Source: Aridibacter famidurans (lineage in GTDB: Bacteria; Acidobacteriota; Blastocatellia; Pyrinomonadales; Pyrinomonadaceae). From it: 64,000 nucleotides of DNA. How positions within the stretch are numbered: position 1 is the first letter of the stretch; every line of letters starts with the position of its first letter. Made by a program: the position numbers and the translations under genes. Below the pieces are notes generated by a model that saw nothing but the letters and a program-made list of their open reading frames with translations, was not told where the DNA came from and ran no database searches. The stretch spans positions 21,789 to 85,788 of the forward strand of contig JAGFIQ010000179.1 in assembly GCA_024103495.1 (NCBI GenBank). Direction: 5' to 3'. Below are positions 17,529 through 26,589 of this stretch, one piece after another.

Positions 17529-19367
17529 CTATATCACCGTTTCCTTGACGACCTCCTCGATCGTCGTAATTCCTTCCCTGAGTTTTGTGAGACCCGATTC
17601 GCGAAGAGTTACCATCCCAAGCTCGACCGCTTTCTTCCTGATCTCGATCGAGCTCGCGCCGATGATTATCAGTTCGCGCAGTTCGTCCGTGATCTCCATT
17701 ACTTCAAAAAGACCTACCCGGCCCTTGTAGCCTGTGTCGTTGCACCGCGCGCAGCCTTTGCCCTGATAAACCTTGAGCTCCGCGGCCTCGTCTTCCTGAA
17801 AACCGATCTCGACCAGCGCCTCGGGCGGAACGCGGTGCTCTTCCTTGCATTCAGCGCACACGCGCCGGATCAGCCTTTGGGCCTGGACGATGTTCACCGA
17901 CGTCGCGACGAGGAACGGCTCGATACCCATATTGACGAGCCTGGAAACCGTGGAAGGAGCGTCGTTGGTGTGCAATGTCGATAGCACGAGGTGGCCTGTG
18001 AGGGCGGCCTTGATGGCGATCTCTGCCGTTTCGAAGTCGCGGATCTCACCAACCAGGACGATGTTCGGGTCCTGACGCAGGAACGAACGAAGGGCAGCGG
18101 CGAAGTTCAGGCCGATCTGTTCCTTCATCTGCACCTGGTTGATGCCGGGCAGGTTGAACTCGACCGGGTCCTCGGCCGTCATAATGTTCGTTTCGGGCTG
18201 GTTCAGCGACTGGAGCGCCGAGTAAAGAGTGTTCGTCTTACCACTACCGGTCGGACCGGTGACCAGGACCATTCCGTAGGGCTTCGCGATGTTCCGCTGG
18301 AACATTTCCAGGCTCTCGGGCTCGAAGCCGAGCTTCGTCATATCGAGCATCAGCTTCTCTTTGTCGAGAAGCCTGAGCACGACCTTTTCGCCGAAAAGTG
18401 TGGGGAGAGTCGAAACGCGGAAGTCGAGTTCGCGCGAACGGTCGTCGATCTTGACCTTGATCTTGATGCGGCCGTCCTGGGGAAGCCTCTTTTCCGAGAT
18501 GTCGAGCTTGGCCATGATCTTCAAACGCGAGATCAAAGCGTCGCGCATCTTCATCGGCGGATGCATCACGTCGTAAAGCAGTCCGTCGATCCTGAACCTG
18601 ATGCGAAAATCTTTTTCGTAGGGCTCGACGTGTATGTCGGACGCGCCGCGCCGAAGCGAATCGACAAGAAGGACATTGACGAGCCTTACGACCGGCGCGT
18701 CTTCACTCGCTTTTGCGAGTTCGGCCAGATCGATCTCGTCGTTCTCCTCGATGACCTCGACATCGCCGCCTTCGGACTCGTCGAAACGGAACTGGCCGAG
18801 CGAGACCTTGAGGTCCGAATCGGTCAGCTTGTCGTCGACCTCGTTCTTTTTTCTCAGCTTGCCGTTACCGCTGGCTGCGACCCTTGTACTGACGTTTCCG
18901 AACTCGCTTTCGAGATCGAAGCCGGCGAGTTCGAGTTCCTTGCTTGAGCTGTAGTACTCCCCGATCGATTTCTGGATCGAAGCCTCCGATGCGATGACGG
19001 GTTCGACATTTAGTCCGGTCATGAACTTGATGTCGTCCATCGCGAACACATTCGTCGGGTCGGCCATCGCCATCGTAAGCGTCGAACCGACCTTCGAAAT
19101 GGGCAGAACGGAATACTTGACGGCGACCTCGTGGGAAATGAGCTTTACGGTCTCTTCTTCGATGTGGAAGAGTTCGAGGTTGATGGAGGGAACGCCGTAC
19201 TGGCGCGAAAGAACGGAAGTAATGACCTCGTCAGAAATGATGCCGAGCTTGATGAGGTTCGAACCGAGTCGTCCGCCGTTGGTCCGTTGGTAGTCGAGCG
19301 CCTCTCGCAATTGCTGCGAAGTGATGAGATTCTCGCGGACTAATATTTCTCCGAGTTTTGCAGACAT
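17529..19367 (-). CDS. pilB: type IV pilus assembly ATPase PilB
   Basis: 612 residues. The N-terminal MshEN domain (LGEILVRENLITSQQL, c-di-GMP-binding family) precedes the GspE ATPase core: Walker A GPTGSGKT (~363), Asp box, VLVGEIRDFETAE and TGHLVLSTLHTNDAP. A zinc site CAEC...CARC lies near ~500-540. It drives pilus extension. First gene of the block. The c-di-GMP input fits the PilZ protein encoded at 51006, although that gene is distant. Confidence 0.93.
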   Translation of the reverse strand: MSAKLGEILVRENLITSQQLREALDYQRTNGGRLGSNLIKLGIISDEVITSVLSRQYGVPSINLELFHIEEETVKLISHEVAVKYSVLPISKVGSTLTMAMADPTNVFAMDDIKFMTGLNVEPVIASEASIQKSIGEYYSSSKELELAGFDLESEFGNVSTRVAASGNGKLRKKNEVDDKLTDSDLKVSLGQFRFDESEGGDVEVIEENDEIDLAELAKASEDAPVVRLVNVLLVDSLRRGASDIHVEPYEKDFRIRFRIDGLLYDVMHPPMKMRDALISRLKIMAKLDISEKRLPQDGRIKIKVKIDDRSRELDFRVSTLPTLFGEKVVLRLLDKEKLMLDMTKLGFEPESLEMFQRNIAKPYGMVLVTGPTGSGKTNTLYSALQSLNQPETNIMTAEDPVEFNLPGINQVQMKEQIGLNFAAALRSFLRQDPNIVLVGEIRDFETAEIAIKAALTGHLVLSTLHTNDAPSTVSRLVNMGIEPFLVATSVNIVQAQRLIRRVCAECKEEHRVPPEALVEIGFQEDEAAELKVYQGKGCARCNDTGYKGRVGLFEVMEITDELRELIIIGASSIEIRKKAVELGMVTLRESGLTKLREGITTIEEVVKETVI

Positions 19368-19550
19368 TGGTTTCTAGAAGAAGCTCCGGTGGAGTAGCTT
19401 GAAGGGGCTTTCGGGAAGTATTCAGAAGATCACGCTGAAGAAAGAAACAGTGGTAAACACTGTTGAATGCAATGATAGTATGTTTAACGAAATACTGTCA
19501 AGGCATTATTTGGGCGGGCACGCAGGCCTCAATGGGCTTCGGGGGCAAAT

Positions 19551-19579
19551 AAAAAGCGCCCGGCAAAAGTGCCGGGCGC
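19551..19579 (-). terminator. rho-independent terminator
   Basis: A perfect 10-bp stem GCGCCCGGCA/TGCCGGGCGC with an AAAG-type loop (19556-19579) is followed on the minus strand by TTTTTATTT. It ends the TPR gene at 19607. Confidence 0.9.
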
Positions 19580-19606
19580 GCGGTAATTATCCCTTCGGAT
19601 CGGAGG

Positions 19607-20896
19607 CTAGTTGATCTTTTGGGGTTTCATCTTCTCGGTCGTTTTGAGGTAATCAGCCAGACCGGCGATATCGGCCCTAAGCTGATGGTCCTGAGGCGCT
19701 GTGTTCAGATAAGCTTCCATAAAGTTCAGGCTTTCCTGCTTCATCGAAGCGTCCTGCTTGTCCTCGGCAACCGTATAAAGCGCCAGGCTGAACTTGGCAA
19801 GAACGTCGGGGTCCTTCGGCGAGAACTGATATGCCTTCCTGTATTCAGTAACAGACGCGTCGAAATCACCGCCTTCGAACAGGTAAGCAGCAAGACTCGC
19901 CTGAGCCTGGGCCTGCTTCTCCTTGTTCGCTTCCGATTCCAGGTACTGTCCGATGACCTGCTTCGCCTCTTCGACCCGGTTCGCGTCGACCGTCTTGATC
20001 AAGACCATGAGTCTGACAGAATCCCTTCCTCCGTCAGCGGAACTCAACTTGTCCGCTTTTAGATTCGCCGGCGTTCTGATCTGATCTGCGCCGGGCTGGG
20101 AAGCTATCTCAAGGGCCCTTGCGAATGCGCCGAGCGCTGCGGAGAGATCCTCACCCGCTGATTTCTTAGCGGACGCGAGCTGACCTGCATCACCGCTCTT
20201 TGCTCCGGCGTTGTAGGTGTTGACCGCCCTTTGTTTCAGAGCGAGTCCCTTGTTGTTAAGAAGAAGCGGAGCGCTTCCCGCAAAGTCCGGATCCGCCTGA
20301 ACGCCTTCATCGAACTTCGCGATCGCTGTGGCATAGTCGCCCGCCTTGTAAGCAGCCTCGCCTTCCCTTAAAACGCGCTCGATCAAGGAGTTCTTTTCCT
20401 CGATCTTTTTGTTCTTCTCGGTTACCTCGGCGAGTTTCTTTTCGTATTCCGCCTGCGCCTTCTTCTGCTCTTCCGTCAACTCACCGGTCGCACCCGCCGC
20501 CCATTCAGCTGCGAGCCTGCGCGTTTCGGCCTCATCGATAACGGAACCGTCGCCTTCGACAACCTCGATCTCGATCTTGTCCTGGCCGGCCTTGATGCCG
20601 GGATAAACGGTAGGATTAACGCCCGGAGCGCTGACCGCAAGCGCGACAGTTCCGTTGAACGGAATGCCGAGGATCGTGAATGTGCCGTCTTTGCCGGTTG
20701 TCGTGGAACGGCACGCGAGGTCGGTGTCCGTCCGGTAACAATCAACCTTCGCATTCTCGACCGGGGTCAGGCCACCGTCGGCGGCCTTAAGCTGGACCCG
20801 GCCGACGATCGGGGCTGTCTGCCCCATCGCCGAGAATGCTCCTGCGGCGATCAGGGTAACGATAAATAGTGGTGTAAAAACTCTTCTGCGCAACAT
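19607..20896 (-). CDS. secreted TPR protein with carboxypeptidase-regulatory-like N-domain
   Basis: 429 residues. A signal peptide (FSAMGQ) precedes an Ig-like regulatory domain (~30-112: IVGRVQLKAADGG, KDGTFTILGIPFNG), a charged coiled coil (~135-180) and TPR repeats (~175-415: EAAYKAGDYATAIAKFDEGV, YLFEGGDFDASVTEYRKA). A periplasmic scaffold role is inferred. It is monocistronic, with its own terminator. Confidence 0.8.
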   Translation of the reverse strand: MLRRRVFTPLFIVTLIAAGAFSAMGQTAPIVGRVQLKAADGGLTPVENAKVDCYRTDTDLACRSTTTGKDGTFTILGIPFNGTVALAVSAPGVNPTVYPGIKAGQDKIEIEVVEGDGSVIDEAETRRLAAEWAAGATGELTEEQKKAQAEYEKKLAEVTEKNKKIEEKNSLIERVLREGEAAYKAGDYATAIAKFDEGVQADPDFAGSAPLLLNNKGLALKQRAVNTYNAGAKSGDAGQLASAKKSAGEDLSAALGAFARALEIASQPGADQIRTPANLKADKLSSADGGRDSVRLMVLIKTVDANRVEEAKQVIGQYLESEANKEKQAQAQASLAAYLFEGGDFDASVTEYRKAYQFSPKDPDVLAKFSLALYTVAEDKQDASMKQESLNFMEAYLNTAPQDHQLRADIAGLADYLKTTEKMKPQKIN

Positions 20897-21110
20897 CGCG
20901 AGCCTCCAAAAAGTGTGTTCTGAAATATGGTGAGAAACCGCGGGCTACGATGTCCCACCCTGCTATCCCGTTGTTAGAGCATTCGCCATCTTATCGTATC
21001 CGCACAGAATTTTAAATTCGGAGACCCTCCTGTCCGTGCCTCTTCGAGGCGTGCTTCAGCTGTGTTATTCTTTGCTTTCCCCTGGACCTCGGACTCAGAG
21101 AAAACCGAAT

Positions 21111-22199
21111 ATGGCAGAAAGAATATTTAACTTCAGCGCGGGCCCGGCAACACTTCCGGTCCCCGTGCTCGAGAAAGCGAAAGAGGAAATGCTCTCTTTC
21201 AACGGTACGGGTATGAGCGTGATGGAAGTAAGCCACCGCTCAAAGCACTTCGCACCAGTCATCGAGGGCGCTACCGAGGGTATCCGCGAAGCGATGAACA
21301 TCCCCGACGGATACCAGATCCTGTTCCTTCAGGGCGGGGCGACGCTTCAGTTCTCGATGGTCCCGATGAACTTCCTTGGCGAAGGCGGGAAGGCCGATTA
21401 CATCGTCACCGGGGCGTGGGGAGTGAAGGCGCTGAATGAAGCGAAGAGGCACGGAGATCCAAACGTGATCTTCTCGACCGAGGACGAGGGGTTCCACTCC
21501 GTCCCGTCGCAGGATGAATTGCGGTTCTCGGACGAAGCGAAATACGTTCACTACACCTCGAACGAGACGATCGAAGGCGTCGAGTTCAAATACGACCTTG
21601 AGGCGGACGGCATCCCGGTCGTCTGCGACGCGTCGTCGAACATCCTTTCGAAGCAGATCGACGTTTCGAAATACTCTCTGATATACGCAGGCGCCCAAAA
21701 GAACATAGGCCCGTCGGGAGTGACTCTGGTAGTCGTCAGCGACGAGATGCTGGAAAAAGTCCCCGAGAACCAGTACACACTGCTCGACTACAAGGTGATC
21801 GCCGCCAAAGGCTCGATGCTTAACACCCCGAACACGTGGGGGATCTACCTGATCGACCTTGTGTGCGGTTGGCTTAGGGATCAAGGCGGCGTGGAAGAGA
21901 TGGAGAAGAGAAACGTGGCGAAGGCTCAGATCCTCTATGACGCGATCGATTCTTCGGACGGGTTTTATAAAGGACACGCCGATCCTTCGGCCCGCTCTGT
22001 GATGAACGTGACGTTCAATCTGCCGAATGAGGACCTTGAGAAACGGTTCGCGGAAGAAGCGGCGGCCGTCGGGCTGGACGGACTCAAGGGCCACCGAAGT
22101 GTCGGCGGGATCCGCGCCTCGATCTACAACGCTTTTCCGGTCGAAGGGGTCAGGGCGCTTGTCGATTTCATGGGAGACTTCGCGGAAAAGAACGGTTGA
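21111..22199 (+). CDS. serC: phosphoserine aminotransferase
   Basis: 362 residues from MAERIFNFSAGPATLP, the conserved N-terminus. The upstream extension to 21036 is not conserved. PLP-lysine motif AGAQKNIGPSG, with FLQGGATLQFSMVP and GHRSVGGIRASIYNA as further signatures. It converts 3-phosphohydroxypyruvate to phosphoserine (serine biosynthesis) and can also serve PLP synthesis. It has a weak ribosome site and no serA or serB neighbours. Confidence 0.95.
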   Translation: MAERIFNFSAGPATLPVPVLEKAKEEMLSFNGTGMSVMEVSHRSKHFAPVIEGATEGIREAMNIPDGYQILFLQGGATLQFSMVPMNFLGEGGKADYIVTGAWGVKALNEAKRHGDPNVIFSTEDEGFHSVPSQDELRFSDEAKYVHYTSNETIEGVEFKYDLEADGIPVVCDASSNILSKQIDVSKYSLIYAGAQKNIGPSGVTLVVVSDEMLEKVPENQYTLLDYKVIAAKGSMLNTPNTWGIYLIDLVCGWLRDQGGVEEMEKRNVAKAQILYDAIDSSDGFYKGHADPSARSVMNVTFNLPNEDLEKRFAEEAAAVGLDGLKGHRSVGGIRASIYNAFPVEGVRALVDFMGDFAEKNG

Positions 22200-22215
22200 C
22201 CGTCGTTCTTGAACA

Positions 22216-23064
22216 TCACAAGGCCTCTCCAGACCGGATGTTCAAACCCCTTCTGCCGACTTCCGCGATCCTTTCGGTGACGGCGTTCATTCCGTCGAAT
22301 CCCGGGAGCACACGCACCTTGTCGGTGACGAGCCGGTCGATCCATTCAACGCCTTCCGAGTCTCCAAAAAGGACCCCGACCGTGTAGTCTGTCAGAGGCT
22401 TTGAACGCGTGCCGCTCCCGACGGGCTGCCAGAACCAGTCGATCACGAACCTCGCGATCTTCCTCGCGAAACGGCTCTGCTTCAGCTCCAGCCGCGCGAC
22501 GTTGAGGTAGAACTGCGTGTGAACGCTCTCCTCGCGGATGATCCCCTTTAGTATGTGCGTCAGGACGGGATGGTCGGCAATCTCGATCAGCCTCCGATAG
22601 CTTTGAGCCGCCGAAAGCTCGTTGATCGTCCCGTAGGTCATATGCGTGGCCGTGAAGCTCTTGCCGACGCAGTTCGTCAGAGTCGTCAGAATCCTCGCGT
22701 ATGCGTGGTAGTAACTGGAAACGCTCCGTGTGATCTCTTCTTTCCAGCTGCGCGGAGTCTCGACTCCTGCCTCGTTGATGAAGCGGTTGATGAGCTCGCC
22801 GTGGGTGATCTCTTCAACTCCCCAGCGCTCCATGAACTTGCTGATGACGGGGTCTTTTCCCGTGGGGGTGCGCAGAAGCTCCTGATGGTACATATCCGTC
22901 AGGATCTCTATGTCGCGCATATATAGAAGTACTGGGATCAGGCGCTGATCGAGCGGATGCTCGTTGACCTGCCCCCAGGGGATCTCGGAAATGTATTCGT
23001 CGGTGAGGGCTCGGGGCTGGCTTTCGTACCAATCAAGAACGTCCCGGTTTGTTTCGAAGGGCAT
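22216..23064 (-). CDS. ferritin-like diiron acyl-ACP desaturase family protein
   Basis: 282 residues. Two carboxylate-bridge motifs fit the diiron acyl-ACP desaturase fold (PF03405): GVEEITHGELINR and IREESVHTQFYLNVA. The family introduces a double bond into acyl-ACP using O2 and ferredoxin; the substrate here is unknown. Convergent with serC, 16 bp apart. A 2Fe-2S ferredoxin encoded at 41939 could be an electron donor, which is speculative. Confidence 0.8.
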   Translation of the reverse strand: MPFETNRDVLDWYESQPRALTDEYISEIPWGQVNEHPLDQRLIPVLLYMRDIEILTDMYHQELLRTPTGKDPVISKFMERWGVEEITHGELINRFINEAGVETPRSWKEEITRSVSSYYHAYARILTTLTNCVGKSFTATHMTYGTINELSAAQSYRRLIEIADHPVLTHILKGIIREESVHTQFYLNVARLELKQSRFARKIARFVIDWFWQPVGSGTRSKPLTDYTVGVLFGDSEGVEWIDRLVTDKVRVLPGFDGMNAVTERIAEVGRRGLNIRSGEAL

Positions 23065-23262
23065 GGCGATGTCTTCGTTTCGGTATGCGGATCGGATGCG
23101 GTTCCGGCGGCGCTTTTAAGGGATTTTACCCGCATTTCCCGGAATTCCGAAAACCTTTTTTGATAATCCGGCATTCTCGATGGCCGGGAGGCGCCCCTTC
23201 ACTAAGCGAATTCGGGGCAAAATGTTAGGATTATTGAAACCCATTTCGATCGATTAAGCATT

Positions 23263-24306
23263 ATGAGAATCATTCTATGTTTTGCCGCAGCGCTCGCGCT
23301 GACGGCTTCGATAGCCGCACAAGGGGAAGGCCTTCAGTTCGAAGGAGAGAATCACCTCAAGAACATAAAACAGCTGACTTTCGGAGGAGAGAATGCCGAA
23401 GCTTACTTTTCGCCGGACGGAAAGAAACTTATCTTCCAGTCGAAGCGCGACGGCATGGGCTGCGACCAGATCTTCACTATGAATATCGACGGTTCGAACC
23501 AGAAGATGGTCTCGACCGGCAAAGGCCGCACGACCTGCTCCTTCTTTATGAAGAAGAGCAAGCGGATCATTTACGCTTCCACGCATCTCGGCGACCCGGA
23601 ATGCCCCCCGAACCCCGACTTCTCGCAGGGGTACGTATGGGCGATCTATCCGGACTACGACCTGTTCACCGCAAAGCCCGACGGATCGGATGTGAAGCGC
23701 CTTACGGACACCCCGGGCTATGACGCCGAGGCGACTCTTTCGCCGGACGGCAAGAAGATCGTCTTTACGTCGACCCGCGACGGCGACCTGGACATTTACG
23801 TGATGGACGCGGACGGAAAGAACGTGAAGCGGCTGACTACCGAGCTGGGTTACGACGGCGGGCCGTTCTTCTCGCCCGACGGCAAGAAGATCGTCTACCG
23901 CAGCTATCATCCGAAGACCGAAAAGGAGATCGAGCGCTACAAGGACCGCCTGGCGAACGACCTCATCGAGCCGAACAATTTCGAGCTCTGGATAATGGAT
24001 GCCGACGGAAGCAACAAGAAGAAGGTCACGGATCTTGGCGACGCGTCTTTCGCCCCGTATTTTCATCCTGACGGAAAGAGGCTTATCTTTTCCTCGAACC
24101 ACCTTGCGAAGGATCCCCGGAAGCGGAACTTCGACCTGCTGATGGTCAACATCGACGGGACCGGCCTGAAACAGATCACGACCTTTGAGTCGTTCGACGG
24201 CTTTCCGATGTTCTCTCCGGACGGCAAGAAGCTGGTGTTCGCCTCGAACCGGAACGCGGCAAAGGAAGGCGACACAAATGTGTTCATCGCGGATTGGGTG
24301 GAGTAG
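23263..24306 (+). CDS. secreted TolB/PD40 beta-propeller protein
   Basis: 347 residues. A signal peptide (ALTASIAAQG) is followed by about six PD40 blades of the form FSPDGKKxxFxSxRDGxxxIYxMxxDGxNxKxLT, e.g. TLSPDGKKIVFTSTRDGDLD. This is a periplasmic or extracellular propeller; family members bind proteins or report sugars. The next gene starts 2 bp after its stop, so the two form an operon. Confidence 0.85.
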   Translation: MRIILCFAAALALTASIAAQGEGLQFEGENHLKNIKQLTFGGENAEAYFSPDGKKLIFQSKRDGMGCDQIFTMNIDGSNQKMVSTGKGRTTCSFFMKKSKRIIYASTHLGDPECPPNPDFSQGYVWAIYPDYDLFTAKPDGSDVKRLTDTPGYDAEATLSPDGKKIVFTSTRDGDLDIYVMDADGKNVKRLTTELGYDGGPFFSPDGKKIVYRSYHPKTEKEIERYKDRLANDLIEPNNFELWIMDADGSNKKKVTDLGDASFAPYFHPDGKRLIFSSNHLAKDPRKRNFDLLMVNIDGTGLKQITTFESFDGFPMFSPDGKKLVFASNRNAAKEGDTNVFIADWVE

Positions 24307-24308
24307 CA

Positions 24309-24920
24309 ATGGTCAATTCTCATCGATCAATGATCAATGCGCGTGTTCTGTCCGGGATACGCGCATTGTCCGTGTTAGGTGTGCTGATTTCATCCGTTTT
24401 CGCGGCACATGCACAGGAGGCGAACGACCAGAAGGTCGAGCGGATCCGTAAGATCTACTCGGAGACGTCGGCCAAGATCGAGAAGGTCGAGGAAGGCAGC
24501 GACGAAGACAGGCTTGCCGGGGTCGCGGTCAACGAGCTCGTAGTTAACAAGACCGGAAAGAGCTGGCCGGCGGTCGGAAATTTCCGAGAGGTTTATCGGT
24601 TTTACTACGACTCCGACGGCGAGAGCCCTTATCCATCGAGGCTCCTGAAGATATCGAAGGCGACCGAGTCGGCCGCTCGGAAATACTTTGAAGAGTTTGT
24701 CTTCGACAACTCGGGAAATCTGATCTTCTATTTCGAAAGAACGGAGGACGGAGACGCGCCGCTCGAACGCAGGGTGTATTTCGATTCCGGCAAGGCGTTC
24801 AGGTTCATCGATGACGGCAAGACCCGCGACAAGCTGTCCGAGGAAGACGAGATCGTGGCGAATGACATACTGGCGACGGAGAACACGCTGCGGGGAATAT
24901 TCGAGGCTACGCTGAACTGA
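24309..24920 (+). CDS. secreted protein of unknown function
   Basis: 203 residues from MVNSHRS, with GGTGGAG upstream inside the end of the propeller gene. A signal peptide ends near SSVFAAHAQE. The mature part is acidic, with FREVYRFYYDSDG, FDNSGNLIFYFER and RRVYFDSGKAFRFID. These strands resemble small lipocalin-like or YD-like sheets. It is translationally linked to the upstream propeller. No family recognised. Confidence 0.7.
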   Translation: MVNSHRSMINARVLSGIRALSVLGVLISSVFAAHAQEANDQKVERIRKIYSETSAKIEKVEEGSDEDRLAGVAVNELVVNKTGKSWPAVGNFREVYRFYYDSDGESPYPSRLLKISKATESAARKYFEEFVFDNSGNLIFYFERTEDGDAPLERRVYFDSGKAFRFIDDGKTRDKLSEEDEIVANDILATENTLRGIFEATLN

Positions 24921-25027
24921 GTCTTAAAAGAGGACAAACAGGATAGGCAGGATAACAAGGATGGCGGGATGACCAGTGTCCGGTGCGACCGGCTTCGTTT
25001 GGTAAGATCAAGTCTCGAGTACCCGCA

Positions 25028-25145
25028 AGCGTGCGAAGCACGCGGTACAATCCAGCTCCACGCGTGAGCGTGGAGAACCAGACGAAGCGATTCGATAGCG
25101 TGCAAAGCACGCGGCACAAACCAGCTTCACGCGTGAGCGTGGAGA
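25028..25145. repeat. left palindromic array of the transposase locus (2 units, 69-bp period)
   Basis: Units start at 25028 and 25097. Each holds hairpin A (GCGTGC-GAA-GCACGC; the second copy has AAA) and then hairpin B (CCACGC-GTGA-GCGTGG in unit 1, CACGCGTGAGCGTGG in unit 2). These units are the reverse complement of those in the right array at 25661, so the two arrays face each other across the transposase gene. Confidence 0.85.
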
Positions 25146-25211
25146 CCGGCACGGAGCTGATTGACAATTTGAGAGAAGACAGCCGCCTCATTCGGCTGAA
25201 GGCAAGTAGAT

Positions 25212-25649
25212 ATGTCCCACACAAACCTCGTCTACCATTTCGTTTTTGCGACCAAAGGTCGCATTCCATTCATCACCGATGATCTGAAGCCTCATCTTCA
25301 CAGATATCTCGGCGGTACGGTAAAACGGCTCGGTGGAACCGCATATGCCGTGAACGGCATGAGAGAACACGTACACCTGCTTGTCCGCCTTAAGACCGTA
25401 CACCGACTCGACTATTTCGTAAGGGATCTCAAATCGAACTCGTCAAAGTGGGCCAAGGGCCGAACAAACGGTCGTTTTCAGTGGCAGCGCCGATTCGGTG
25501 CATTTACCGTCAGTAGATCACAAATGGCGGCAGTCAGGCGATACATTGAGAACCAGGAAAAGCACCATTCGCGGATGAGCTTTCGGGAAGAGTACGAGGA
25601 AATCCTTCGCGCGAACGGGATCTCGACCGAGTACATTTGGAACGACTGA
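25212..25649 (+). CDS. Y1 (HUH) transposase, IS200/IS605-TnpA / RAYT-like
   Basis: 145 residues, full length for a TnpA of this family. The HUH metal motif is HVH (His53, His55) in NGMREHVHLLVRL, and the catalytic Tyr111 lies in RRYIENQEKHH. WQRRFGAFTVSRSQ is a family signature. It makes single-strand nicks at hairpin ends. A small hairpin AGCCG-CCTCATT-CGGCT (about 25181-25197) lies just upstream of the start. No TnpB accompanies it. It is flanked by inverted palindromic arrays (25028-25145 and 25661-25990), a layout like REP/RAYT loci. Whether it is a true RAYT or an IS200-type TnpA cannot be settled by eye. Confidence 0.9.
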   Translation: MSHTNLVYHFVFATKGRIPFITDDLKPHLHRYLGGTVKRLGGTAYAVNGMREHVHLLVRLKTVHRLDYFVRDLKSNSSKWAKGRTNGRFQWQRRFGAFTVSRSQMAAVRRYIENQEKHHSRMSFREEYEEILRANGISTEYIWND

Positions 25650-25660
25650 TCCGGGCAGTC

Positions 25661-25990
25661 TACACGCTCACGCGTGTAGCTGACGTGTTTCGCGTGCTTC
25701 GCACGCTGGCGATTCGTGGCGCGCTTCCCTACACGCTCGCGCGTGTAGCTGATATGTTTCGCGTGCTTCGCACGCTGGCGATTCGTGGCGCGTTTCCCTA
25801 CACGCTCGCGCGTGCAGCTGATATGTTTCGCGTGCTTCGCACGCTACTGAATACGTCCTTCCCTATCTACACGCTCACGCGTGTTGCTGGAGTATTTCGC
25901 GTGCTTCGCACGCTGGCGAATGGATGCGTTCCGCTTCTACACGCTCACGCGTGTAGCTGGTATTTTTCGCGTGCTTCGCACGCTGCCGAA
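25661..25990. repeat. right palindromic array of the transposase locus (5 units, 69-70-bp period)
   Basis: Units start at 25661, 25730, 25799, 25868 and 25938. Each begins TACACGC-TCAC-GCGTGTA-like (hairpin B'), then GCTG plus ~8 nt, then TTTCGCGTGCTTCGCACGCT (hairpin A'), then a ~20-nt divergent linker. The hairpins are conserved far better than the linkers. Orientation is inverted relative to the left array. Confidence 0.9.
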
Positions 25991-26017
25991 TTGGCCCGAC
26001 GTCACTCCGACATTTTA

Positions 26018-26485
26018 CTAATCCTGTCCATCCTGTTTGTTCTTCCTCAACCCGAAATACCAAACCCACGCGATGAAGAAGATCTGAAGCGGCACCCGGA
26101 ACAGCAAGTACCAGGGGCCGTACGAGGTTCCCCCGATGCCCTCGGATTTGAGACTCCCGGCGATGTTCGCCGGCAAGACCGCGACGAAAAAGACGATCAG
26201 CAAAACCGATGTCAGCCTGACCACTCTTGGCCAAAGCAGGCCGATCACGGCAGCGAACTCACACGCGCCAGTGAGCCAGACCACCTCGCGTTTGTACGGC
26301 ATAGCCTCCGGCATCATCTGCACCATCGCCTCGGTGCTTGTGAAATGCGCGATCGTGGTCACGAGAAGCATCGCCGCCATCGCGCCCCGGCCTGTCATCG
26401 AGAGTCCGAGCTTTCCTTTGATCACAGCACGATCGATCGCGAACAACACGAAAAAGGCGACGAGTAGGACGACTAACGGGACCAT
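26018..26485 (-). CDS. DoxX-like integral membrane protein
   Basis: 155 residues with four membrane helices. TSTEAMVQMMPEAMPYKREVVWLTGACEF fits the DoxX/DoxD-like family; the shorter core EVVWLTGACEFAAVIGL is the key part. The family is linked to quinone, sulfur or oxidative-stress functions, but the role here is unknown. AGGAG lies 12 nt before the ATG. Confidence 0.8.
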   Translation of the reverse strand: MVPLVVLLVAFFVLFAIDRAVIKGKLGLSMTGRGAMAAMLLVTTIAHFTSTEAMVQMMPEAMPYKREVVWLTGACEFAAVIGLLWPRVVRLTSVLLIVFFVAVLPANIAGSLKSEGIGGTSYGPWYLLFRVPLQIFFIAWVWYFGLRKNKQDGQD

Positions 26486-26589
26486 CGTTGGATTTGCTCC
26501 TGAAAAGGCTTATTATCGGGGGCATTAAATTCGATTTCCGTCAATGAGGCAAATCCTGATCTCTAACGGCGGCCTGCCGCACATCCCGC

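Noticed and set aside
25661..25990. Evenly spaced repeats as a CRISPR array
   Set aside because: The repeats hold two palindromes each, the linkers are only ~20 nt and partly similar, and no cas gene is present. The inverted partner array across the transposase fits a transposon-linked family better.
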